From Bacteroidota bacterium (GTDB lineage Bacteria > Bacteroidota > Bacteroidia > Bacteroidales > UBA10428): DNA of 10,383 nt. Within the stretch, counting starts at the first letter, position 1. The number at the start of each line of letters is the position of its first letter. The translations under genes and the position numbers were made by a program. Shown one piece after another: positions 1 to 6,537 of the stretch. The notes beneath the pieces were generated by a model. That model searched no databases. It had not been told where the DNA came from and saw only the letters and a program-made list of their open reading frames with translations. The DNA lies in contig JAJUGM010000085.1 of NCBI GenBank assembly GCA_029268165.1, positions 1 to 10,383 of the forward strand. Reading direction: 5' to 3'.

Positions 1-860
1 GAACCTGGTATTTCAGGGCAGCCCTGGCAATAATTTTAATAATAAGCCTTGTGGCGGCATATTACTGGCGTGTAAATAGCATAATCAGACAAAAGGCAAA
101 ACTTGAAGAACTCGTTCAGAAACGAACAGGTGAATTAAGGAAAAAAAATATGAAGCTTGATGAGCTTAATAAGATGAATGAAAGAATTTTCTCGATTATT
201 GCACACGACCTGAAAAGTCCATTTAATGCAGTAATGGGCTTTACAGAAATTCTGGAAAAGAAATCGGATAAGGATGATTTTGATGAAAACCGGAAAAAAT
301 ATATAAGTTATATCAGAGGGGCAATTAACAAAATATTGGTATTGATGGAAAATTTATTGCTTTGGAGTTCAAGTCATTTAAAGGGTTCTTCCATTAATCC
401 AAATAAATATTCAATAAATGAACAGATTCATAATAATATTGCATTAATTACTGAATTAGCCCGTGATAAGTCAGTAACAATCAGGTTTAATCCCAAAATT
501 AATTGCAATGTTTTAGCTGATTATAATATGATAGATGCTGTTATCAGAAATTTATTATCAAACGCTTTTAAGTTCTCCAGACCCAATGATATTATTACCA
601 TTGAATTGGAAAAAAAAGCAAATGAAGTGATCTGCTCAGTTACTGATCAGGGCATTGGCATCAGCACTGATGAATTGGGTATCTTATTCAGCCTTGATAG
701 CCGCAAAATAAAAGCAGGCACTAATGGCGAACAGGGGTCAGGTCTTGGATTGGTATTATGCCATGACTTTATTGCACTCAACGGAGGTAAAATATGGGTT
801 AAAAGTCAGCCCGGAAAAGGAAGTACATTTAGCTTTTCAATACCTGCAGCTAATGACTGA
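1..860 (+). CDS. Sensor histidine kinase, C-terminal part (5' end outside window)
   Basis: The reading frame is open from base 3, so the true start lies upstream; the GTG at 51 is internal. The visible protein begins with a transmembrane helix (about codons 3-80), then a basic coiled-coil linker with the sequence KLEELVQKRTGEL. A HisKA dimerisation domain follows, with the phosphoacceptor His in IIAHDLKSPF (His codon 204-206). The HATPase domain has an N box (NLLSNAFKF), a G1 box (DQGIGI) and a G2 box (GSGLGL), so it should be an active kinase. It ends straight after the ATPase, with no receiver or AraC-type DNA-binding domain, so it is a classical kinase and not a one-piece hybrid regulator. 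The residues before the helix (TWYFRA) resemble the junction after Y_Y_Y/two-component propeller sensor domains of Bacteroidota, which suggests a large periplasmic sensor upstream. That part cannot be seen. The partner regulator is not in the window. Confidence 0.93.
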   Translation, partial: TWYFRAALAIILIISLVAAYYWRVNSIIRQKAKLEELVQKRTGELRKKNMKLDELNKMNERIFSIIAHDLKSPFNAVMGFTEILEKKSDKDDFDENRKKYISYIRGAINKILVLMENLLLWSSSHLKGSSINPNKYSINEQIHNNIALITELARDKSVTIRFNPKINCNVLADYNMIDAVIRNLLSNAFKFSRPNDIITIELEKKANEVICSVTDQGIGISTDELGILFSLDSRKIKAGTNGEQGSGLGLVLCHDFIALNGGKIWVKSQPGKGSTFSFSIPAAND

Positions 861-863
861 TCT

Positions 864-891
864 GAAACTGAACATTTTTTCGTTTCTTTTT
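864..891 (+). terminator. Predicted intrinsic terminator after the kinase gene
   Basis: Four bases after the kinase stop, GAAAC (864-868) pairs with GTTTC (882-886). After a single bulged T, GAA (870-872) pairs with TTC (879-881), leaving a six-base loop. Five T residues follow (887-891). The stem is only 8 bp and AT-rich, so it would be a weak terminator, but the position and T-run are right. Confidence 0.45.
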
Positions 892-935
892 CTGAATTTT
901 CCTCTATATTTATAGTTTCTTAATTTTTGTTTATT

Positions 936-1394
936 ATGCTATTTTTGAGATACAAAATAGTTTTTCTGTTATTTATTGCACTAAACAATGGCCATGTATT
1001 TGCCATACCAATTCTTCAATATAAAGGTCATATAGCAGATATTGATACCACAATGTATAAATATTTAAAAGTAATTGAGCTTGGTTACCATCCTCAGTAT
1101 ATAATTTCAGGCACTGATACAATTCACGGTAAATATTATGAATTCATTGAAATTAAAAATACCGGTACCGCGACAATAGATCTTACAAGCCTTGCACTTG
1201 ATTCGGCTGTATATTATGAGTCTCCTGCAGGATACCTTTTACCACCCGGAGCATTTTATGTTATTGCAACCAAAACGTGGTATTTTTATGAAAAATTAGT
1301 ACTTCCACAGGCTTATTTGTTATTCTTATTATTGATAACAATTACATCCGTCCCGAAAGGGTACTCTATACTCCCTATTAATCCGTTTAAATAA
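936..1394 (+). CDS. Short exported protein with partial lamin-tail-like domain, possibly a frameshifted remnant
   Basis: The ATG at 936 is preferred over an in-frame TTG at 927 because it starts directly at a good signal peptide: MLFLRYK, then a hydrophobic stretch ending at GHVFA. Neither start has a Shine-Dalgarno sequence. The mature part contains YYEFIEIKNTGTATIDL and, further on, YLLPPGAFYVIATKTWYFYEK. This is the pattern of the first half of a lamin-tail (LTD) domain, a beta-sandwich found in many secreted Bacteroidota proteins. After codon ~1305 the reading frame changes character to a hydrophobic, non-domain-like tail and stops. A neighbouring frame from about 1305 reads STGLF, close to the P-x-G-x-F expected next in LTD domains. 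A one-base loss near 1303-1310 is therefore likely, and the remaining half of the domain is missing too. The GH97 start lies 14 bases downstream, so they may share a transcript. The function is unknown and the protein may be non-functional. Confidence 0.5.
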   Translation: MLFLRYKIVFLLFIALNNGHVFAIPILQYKGHIADIDTTMYKYLKVIELGYHPQYIISGTDTIHGKYYEFIEIKNTGTATIDLTSLALDSAVYYESPAGYLLPPGAFYVIATKTWYFYEKLVLPQAYLLFLLLITITSVPKGYSILPINPFK

Positions 1395-1408
1395 ATATAA
1401 ACCAAAAT

Positions 1409-3406
1409 ATGATAAAACACATTTTACCATTTTTTTTAATTATTTTGATAACAGGATGTCAAAAGCAAAGGTTTGACCTCCCCATTACCCTGCAATCGCC
1501 CGATAAAAAACTGGAATTGTCGTTTGATCTTCCTGATTCAACAAAACATGCTGTCAGCTTTTTAGTATCGTATAATAATAATCCGGTAATTACCAGAACC
1601 GTTTTTGAACTTACACTGAAAAGCCAGCCAGTAATCAGGAACAATTTCATTATCCGAAATATAAAACAACAGAAAGTTATCAATACATGGAAAAGGATTT
1701 GGGGTAAAAGGGGAATAGTGGTTGATCGTTATAATGAATTGGTAATTGAATTGCAGGAAAAGCGTAAACTGAAGCGCCAGATTAATTTATTTTTCAGGGC
1801 ATATAATGATGGGCTTGCTTTCAGGTATGAAATACCTTTTCAGCAACATATTGATTCAATTATTCTTACAAACGAGAGGCTGGTGTATCATTTCAGTGAC
1901 AACCACCTGATTTGGTGTAGTTTCTGGGACTCTTTCAATACTGCACAGGAAAATGAATTTGTAAAAACAAATATTAGCGAAGTAAAGCCTGGTCAGATCC
2001 TTGGGACCCCATTACTTGTGAAACCTGCCACAAATGTGTGGCTGGCTATGATGGAAGCAAATATAACCGATTGGGCTGCATCAGGATATACTGCAAATGA
2101 TGAAAATGGACATTCTATAGCTATAAAACCATCATACAGGCATGATGATACTACCATAGCAGTGAAGACCTATAATCAGCGGCATTCACCGTGGCAGGTA
2201 TTAATGATAGCCGACAGGCCAATAAGATTTATTGAGTCAGATATTCTGCAAAACCTTAATGAACCATGCAAGATTAATGATGTTTCGTGGATAAAGCCGG
2301 GAGTATCGGCATGGGACTGGTGGTGGAGCGGGGGTTATGCACCTGATGTTTCATTTAAACTGGGACCAAATATTGCAACCATGCAATATTTCATTGATTT
2401 TGCAGCCGAAATGGGATGGCAGTATCAATTGATTGACTGGCAATGGTATGGTAATCCTTTTGATGAAAAATGGGAATGGGTTAAAACCTGTGATATAACC
2501 AATATGAATCAGGATATTGATATTCCTTTACTTGTTGACTATGCTGCAAAGAAAAACATCAGACTTTTCTTGTGGCTCGAATGGCATCATGCTGACCGTC
2601 AGATGGAGGAGGCTTTTGCACTATACGAAAAATGGGGTATTGCAGGGGTAAAAATTGATTTCATGAACCGCAATGACCAGGAAATGGTTAATTTTTATCA
2701 TCGCGTAGCTAAAACTGCCGCCAAATACCATTTGCTGGTTGATTTTCACGGCGCTTATATGCCCGACGGATTAAGCCGCACATACCCCAATCTGATTACC
2801 CGGGAAGGCGTTTTGGGTAATGAGTACAACAAATGGAGTGACCGTGTTACACCCGAACATTGCCTTACCATACCATTCACCCGAATGCTCGGAGGAGAGA
2901 TGGACTTCACACCGGGCGGATTTATAAATAAAACCAGAGAGCAATTTACCATAGTGGGAGGCGACAGTCCGGCTCCAAATGTAATGGGGACAAGGTGTTT
3001 TCAGCTTGCCATGTTCGTGGTTTATGAAAGTGCCTTTACCGTTTTCTGTGAGTCGCCTTATAATGTAAGAAACCAAGCCGGAAGTGATTTTCTGAAAAAC
3101 ATGCCAACATCATGGGATGAAACCATCGTACTCGACGGAGAAATTGCTGATTTTATTGTGGTGGCCAGAAAATCAGGCAGTACCTGGTATATAGGTGGTA
3201 TGAGCGTTAAGAAACGAAGCATCAATGTCCCGCTTCAATTTCTTGATGACATGCCTTACCAGGTTAGTGTCTGGATGGATGCTCCTGATGCTGATGAAAA
3301 TCCTCAGAAACTGATTAAGGGACAGAGAATTATCGTAAATACTGACATCCTGAGTATTGATGTTGCTGAAGGGGGAGGGTTTGTAGCTATTCTAAAGGAA
3401 AAGTAA
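1409..3406 (+). CDS. GH97 family glycoside hydrolase, lipoprotein, retaining alpha-galactosidase-like
   Basis: The 665-residue protein has a lipoprotein signal: a hydrophobic N-terminus and lipobox ITGC with Cys17, so it is probably anchored in a membrane of the envelope. Three parts match GH97. The N-terminal beta-sandwich covers about residues 25-285. The (beta/alpha)8 catalytic domain, about 290-560, contains AWDWWWSGGY, QLIDWQWYG and GVKIDFM. The C-terminal beta domain covers about 565-662. Length is typical of the family. GH97 contains inverting alpha-glucosidases (SusB type) and retaining alpha-galactosidases. In the retaining type an Asp on strand 4 is the nucleophile. Here Asp417 in VKIDFM occupies that place, and Glu472 in LGNEYNKW is 55 residues later, the spacing I recall for Bacteroides thetaiotaomicron BtGal97b (Asp415/Glu470). 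Glu466 is a probable calcium ligand. Release of alpha-linked galactose is therefore more likely than SusB-type glucosidase activity, but the substrate is inferred. The ATG at 1409 has an A-rich leader and no Shine-Dalgarno. Confidence 0.93.
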   Translation: MIKHILPFFLIILITGCQKQRFDLPITLQSPDKKLELSFDLPDSTKHAVSFLVSYNNNPVITRTVFELTLKSQPVIRNNFIIRNIKQQKVINTWKRIWGKRGIVVDRYNELVIELQEKRKLKRQINLFFRAYNDGLAFRYEIPFQQHIDSIILTNERLVYHFSDNHLIWCSFWDSFNTAQENEFVKTNISEVKPGQILGTPLLVKPATNVWLAMMEANITDWAASGYTANDENGHSIAIKPSYRHDDTTIAVKTYNQRHSPWQVLMIADRPIRFIESDILQNLNEPCKINDVSWIKPGVSAWDWWWSGGYAPDVSFKLGPNIATMQYFIDFAAEMGWQYQLIDWQWYGNPFDEKWEWVKTCDITNMNQDIDIPLLVDYAAKKNIRLFLWLEWHHADRQMEEAFALYEKWGIAGVKIDFMNRNDQEMVNFYHRVAKTAAKYHLLVDFHGAYMPDGLSRTYPNLITREGVLGNEYNKWSDRVTPEHCLTIPFTRMLGGEMDFTPGGFINKTREQFTIVGGDSPAPNVMGTRCFQLAMFVVYESAFTVFCESPYNVRNQAGSDFLKNMPTSWDETIVLDGEIADFIVVARKSGSTWYIGGMSVKKRSINVPLQFLDDMPYQVSVWMDAPDADENPQKLIKGQRIIVNTDILSIDVAEGGGFVAILKEK

Positions 3407-3415
3407 ACGACATCC

Positions 3416-3467
3416 GATATTCTGTAATCAAATATCTCTCGTCCGGAATTGTTTAACGGTATACAAT
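3416..3467. other. Convergent intergenic stretch with two weak inverted repeats
   Basis: The GH97 and GH5 genes end facing each other, 105 bp apart. The gap holds GATATT/AATATC (3416-3421 with 3431-3436, nine-base loop) and ATTGT/ACAAT (3448-3452 with 3463-3467). Both are short and AT-rich and neither has a T-run, so a terminator role is only suggested by position. Confidence 0.25.
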
Positions 3468-3511
3468 AAGGGGAAGAAAATCATCCAACATCTGACATCG
3501 GTCATACGTTA

Positions 3512-4612
3512 TCAGCCTTCACGAATAAGTTCCAGCATCTTTCTGTCGAGTTTATGTCCTTTGAAATTTTCATATTTAACATCCTGCCGGTTGCTGTTAA
3601 GCACACCAAAATCGCCTTTCAGGTTCCACAAAGCGTTTCCCCAGCCGGCTTCTTTCCAGAGTGAAAGCAGGTCGGCCATCCAGCTCAGAGCTACCTTGTG
3701 CGGGGTTTTATTATAACATCCCCACTCCCCGACATGAACCTGAACACCCTGATTAATCAGCTGCTGCCATGGGTTAATTAATTTTTCCCTCAAGGTTTGC
3801 TTGTCCCATCGTGTGCCGTTGTCAGCTAACAACGGCCATGCAGGCGCATTTTGCGTTTCAAAAGCATTTTTGGGCATCCATGATGCTTTATAGTGGCTTA
3901 CAGTAACCGGGTCATACCCTCTTGTACTTTGTATGAGTCCAAGGCCTGCAATCCCATAAACAGGTTTGCGGCCAACGTTGAGACCATCAGCAAATATCAG
4001 CCTGTCAGGATCTTCTTCACGAATAGCCTTTACCAGTGCTTTTACAATTTCAACATATCTGGTTTCATCAGGCATATGAGGAGGTTCGTTAATCAGGTCG
4101 AAACTCAGCCTTTCACTTGAAATGCCTTTATAACGTGCCGCAAACATACGCCAGTGAAATATAGCAGCATCAAGAGCTTTTTGCATGTTGGCCGGAGTAT
4201 CCTCAAACAAATCAACAGGCTCCATGTCGCGGGCATTGATACAATATCCCGGGATGCGATGAAAATTAAGATTTATATGTATTTTGTATTGCCTGCCAAA
4301 TTCAACTACTTCATCAATGTCATTCAGCACATACTCATTAATTGCATACCAGTTATCTTTTGATGCCCAGTGCCAATATGACATAGGGATACGTGCAAAG
4401 TTAAACCCCCAGCCGGCCATAATTTCAAAATCTTCCTCATTAAACCTCCTGCGCTCACCACGTCCGCTGAATTTTTCAAGCAGGTTAAACCCCCTGTACC
4501 TGGGAATCTTAACCGGATTCTGTTTTACCTGCATAAGTGATACCAATTGTTCAGGGATTAATGACATCATTCCTGCTGCACTTCCTGTCTTAATAAAATC
4601 ACGCCGTTTCAT
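3512..4612 (-). CDS. GH5 family glycoside hydrolase with Tat-type signal
   Basis: The 366-residue protein begins MKRRDFIKTG, a twin-arginine export motif, followed by a short hydrophobic stretch (SAAGMMSLI). It is probably exported folded across the inner membrane. The rest is a single clan GH-A barrel with GH5 signatures: RGFNLLEKF at the start of the barrel, then FARIPMSYW, then NLNFHR with His118. FDLINEP carries the acid/base Glu176, SHY follows at 239-241, and VHVGEWG carries the nucleophile Glu296. ALWNLKG ends the barrel with Trp329, an aromatic residue expected in the sugar-binding cleft. All expected catalytic residues are present. GH5 enzymes retain configuration and cut beta-1,4-glucans, mannans or related glycans. 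The subfamily and substrate cannot be fixed by eye. There is no carbohydrate-binding module or T9SS sorting domain. The start at 4612 is set by the Tat motif, and there is no Shine-Dalgarno. The gene is divergent from the STAS-like gene and convergent with GH97, so it is probably transcribed alone. Confidence 0.93.
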   Translation of the reverse strand: MKRRDFIKTGSAAGMMSLIPEQLVSLMQVKQNPVKIPRYRGFNLLEKFSGRGERRRFNEEDFEIMAGWGFNFARIPMSYWHWASKDNWYAINEYVLNDIDEVVEFGRQYKIHINLNFHRIPGYCINARDMEPVDLFEDTPANMQKALDAAIFHWRMFAARYKGISSERLSFDLINEPPHMPDETRYVEIVKALVKAIREEDPDRLIFADGLNVGRKPVYGIAGLGLIQSTRGYDPVTVSHYKASWMPKNAFETQNAPAWPLLADNGTRWDKQTLREKLINPWQQLINQGVQVHVGEWGCYNKTPHKVALSWMADLLSLWKEAGWGNALWNLKGDFGVLNSNRQDVKYENFKGHKLDRKMLELIREG

Positions 4613-4737
4613 AAGCTGATATTTTACAACTGTACATTACAATTACATCCATTTTTTGATGAATTTAATTGAAAATCATTCGAAAAACAACATGGTAATT
4701 TACTAAAAAAATAATAAATTTTGTAAATTTAATCGTT
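4613..4737. promoter_or_regulatory. Divergent promoter region between GH5 and STAS-like genes
   Basis: This very AT-rich gap must drive both the leftward GH5 gene and the rightward two-gene unit. Toward the right, TAAATTTTG (4715-4723) resembles the Bacteroidota -7 box TAnnTTTG with one extra base. Toward the left, the reverse strand carries TACAGTTG (complement of 4628-4635), a 7 of 8 match to that box. Neither has a clear TTG at the -33 distance, so the exact promoters are uncertain. A tandem ATTACA pair (4636-4647) and an imperfect inverted repeat (about 4652-4686) could be operator-like, but this is weak. Confidence 0.4.
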
Positions 4738-5127
4738 ATGTCAGGTATTATTGATTTTACATATGACAAAGAAAATGATATTGTAATTGCCCATCCAAAA
4801 TGGAATATAGCTACTGTTGAGGATTGCAAAATATGGTATCAGCAATGGGATAGTTATATGTCACAATTTCACAGAAAGATGGACATTATACTTGAGTTAA
4901 AAGATTTTAATGTTGAAGATTCTGTATCGCTTGAATGGGGCGAATACCGCGCAAGGCTTAATATGAATTACTTCAGGTTTTCATACCGGTTGAACAATAA
5001 CCTGAATACCGGCATATACACGCGGTCAAGCGCTATAAGATATAATGTCTCCTTTGATGAGGCAAAAGATATTGAAAGCGCTTACGAGGCCATCAAAGAA
5101 GACAGGCGCAAAGCAGGTATTACTTAA
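4738..5127 (+). CDS. Small cytoplasmic protein, STAS/SpoIIAA-like (tentative)
   Basis: This 129-residue protein has no signal peptide or membrane segment, so it should be cytoplasmic. The layout is an N-terminal beta pair (IIDFTYDKENDIVIAHP), a helical segment with several aromatic residues (CKIWYQQWDSYM), a central strand ending in a charged loop (DIILELKDFNVED), and a helix (WGEYRARLNMNYF). The end is TGIYTRSSAIRYNV, then a helix with DEAKDIESAYEAIKEDR. The order of strand, acidic loop, helix and late Asp-Glu-Ala-rich helix resembles the STAS/SpoIIAA-like proteins that hold a regulatory ligand or lipid, but I recognise this by pattern only. No catalytic motif is evident. It is 14 bases upstream of the T9SS-secreted protein, so the two are probably cotranscribed. 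There is no Shine-Dalgarno before the ATG. What the protein does for the pair is unknown. Confidence 0.8.
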   Translation: MSGIIDFTYDKENDIVIAHPKWNIATVEDCKIWYQQWDSYMSQFHRKMDIILELKDFNVEDSVSLEWGEYRARLNMNYFRFSYRLNNNLNTGIYTRSSAIRYNVSFDEAKDIESAYEAIKEDRRKAGIT

Positions 5128-5141
5128 TTTTATTTCAGCTG

Positions 5142-6467
5142 ATGAAAGGAATCAGAATAATATCAGTACTGAAATTAGCTGTTATCCTTTTTTTTAAAAT
5201 GACGCAAGCCCAGCAGATGCCCGATTTCAGGGGGCAGGTGTTTCCTTCAAATCATGCATTGAATATGCCTGTTGACAACCTGCCGGTTCATCCAAATTCT
5301 GCTAACATTATAAAGAGTATAGGCTCTGATGTTGCTATTCATCCTGATTTTGGAACAGTATATGACGATGAAGGCACATTAAGACCTATGGGTATTCCTT
5401 TTAATGTTGTTGGCAGCAACCAGCCTCTTGTACCAATTATATGGGATTTATACGGTGATGAAAGTGACCCTGGCCCATGGCCTGTCCCTGAAAATCCTTT
5501 TATTGAAACTGTATTTGATTGGAGAGACCAGACTCCGGGCGATCGTCATATGCTTATTATTGATACCATTGCAAATATACTTTATGAGACGGGCAATGTT
5601 TATAAGGATTCAGAAGGAAATTGGCACGGAGGATGCGGGGCTGTTTTCGATTTAAATTCAAATAACCTGAGGCCCGAAACATGGACATCGGCAGATGCTG
5701 CCGGACTTCCTATTTTCCCTTTACTTATCCGCTTTGATGAAGTTGAACGTGCTCTGACATCTGATGGTGTCATTCATCATGCTATCAGGTTTACGGTTCG
5801 CAAAACCAGAAAAGAATATATTTGGCCTGCAAGGCATTATGCCTCAAGTTCAACAAATCCGGACTATCCTCCGATGGGATTGAGGTTCAGATTAAAAGCT
5901 GATGTCGATATTTCTCAATTTTCTCCCCGCGCTCAGGTTATTTTACGCACAATGAAAAAATATGGGTTCATTGTGGCTGACAATGGCAGCAACTGGTATT
6001 TTCAGGGTACTCATGATGACCGATGGAACGATGATGAAATTAATACGCTGAAAAATATTTATGGCAGGGACTTTGAAGCAGTTGACATTAGCCCTTGGAT
6101 TAACTCTCCGGGCTTTAACCCGAATTCGGCGGCAGTGCCTTCATTGGTTGACATTCCTGTTTTTTCATCTGAAAAAAAGATGTTGATTGAATGCAGACTG
6201 TATCAGAACTTCCCAAATCCCTTTAAAGATAATACAGTAATATGTTATGAATTGCCCGCTTATGACCATGTGATGGTAAGGATCTTCGATATTTTGGGAA
6301 ATGAGATTGCCGTATTAGTCAACGAAAAACAAGAGGCAGGTCAATATTCAGTTAAGTGGAACGGACTGAATGCTGGAGGGCAGAAAATGACTAAAGGGTT
6401 ATATATTTATCAACTACAAACAATTTCAGGATTCAATATTATTAAACGAATGTTATTTATGCCCTGA
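5142..6467 (+). CDS. T9SS-secreted protein of uncharacterised family
   Basis: The 441-residue protein has a Sec signal peptide (hydrophobic to about residue 20, probable cleavage near TQA-QQM). A single large domain (about 30-320) is rich in motifs that look conserved: NLPVHPNSA, HPDFGT, GIPFNVV, ESDPGPWPVP, GDRH (133-136), GAVFDL (166-171), WTSADAAGLPI (181-191), HHAIRFT (212-218), PARH (229-232), PPMGLR (243-248) and ADNGS (279-283). I recall similar proteins annotated as hypothetical in Actinobacteria, Proteobacteria and Acidobacteria. I know of no assigned function. The cluster of His, Asp, Arg and Glu motifs suggests an enzyme or sugar-binding site, but that is inference. Residues 353-441 are a type A T9SS sorting domain: LYQNFPNPF, VRIFDILGNEI, GQYSVKWNG and GLYIYQLQT, so it is exported through the outer membrane and is expected to be released or attached at the cell surface. 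The flanking glycosidases point to a role in glycan processing. Confidence 0.93.
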   Translation: MKGIRIISVLKLAVILFFKMTQAQQMPDFRGQVFPSNHALNMPVDNLPVHPNSANIIKSIGSDVAIHPDFGTVYDDEGTLRPMGIPFNVVGSNQPLVPIIWDLYGDESDPGPWPVPENPFIETVFDWRDQTPGDRHMLIIDTIANILYETGNVYKDSEGNWHGGCGAVFDLNSNNLRPETWTSADAAGLPIFPLLIRFDEVERALTSDGVIHHAIRFTVRKTRKEYIWPARHYASSSTNPDYPPMGLRFRLKADVDISQFSPRAQVILRTMKKYGFIVADNGSNWYFQGTHDDRWNDDEINTLKNIYGRDFEAVDISPWINSPGFNPNSAAVPSLVDIPVFSSEKKMLIECRLYQNFPNPFKDNTVICYELPAYDHVMVRIFDILGNEIAVLVNEKQEAGQYSVKWNGLNAGGQKMTKGLYIYQLQTISGFNIIKRMLFMP

Positions 6468-6469
6468 TG

Positions 6470-6497
6470 GATTAAGATAATCTGCAGATTATTAATC
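6470..6497. terminator. Palindromic hairpin after the T9SS gene
   Basis: Two bases after the stop at 6467, ATAATCTGCAGATTAT (6477-6492) is a perfect 16-bp palindrome. GATTA (6470-6474) pairs with TAATC (6493-6497) outside a two-base bulge, giving an 11-bp stem around a TGCA loop. It lies between convergent genes and could stop transcription in both directions. There is no long T-run, so the efficiency is uncertain. Confidence 0.5.
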
Positions 6498-6499
6498 GG

Positions 6500-6537
6500 A
6501 TACTATTTTACATTGCACATTATAAAATGCATAGTAT
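6500..6537 (-). terminator. Second hairpin, at the end of the MFS/spermidine-synthase-like gene
   Basis: ATACTAT (6500-6506) is the exact complement of ATAGTAT (6531-6537). Inside it, TTTA-type and TAAA-type segments pair with a three-base bulge, leaving a loop around 6511-6522. The stem touches the stop codon of the leftward gene (6537-6539). It is AT-rich. It forms a second hairpin beside the palindrome at 6477-6492. Confidence 0.4.

Noticed and set aside
51..860. GTG at 51 as the start of a 269-residue kinase
   Set aside because: The frame is open back to base 3 and encodes the start of the membrane helix; the GTG lies inside that helix.
2755..3076. Minus-strand open frames inside the GH97 gene
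   Set aside because: They lie antisense to the conserved GH97 catalytic region, have no recognisable domain or start signal, and are explained by the coding strand.
3893..4619. Plus-strand open frames opposite the GH5 gene
   Set aside because: They are complements of a well-supported GH5 gene with all its catalytic residues, and their translations show no family pattern.
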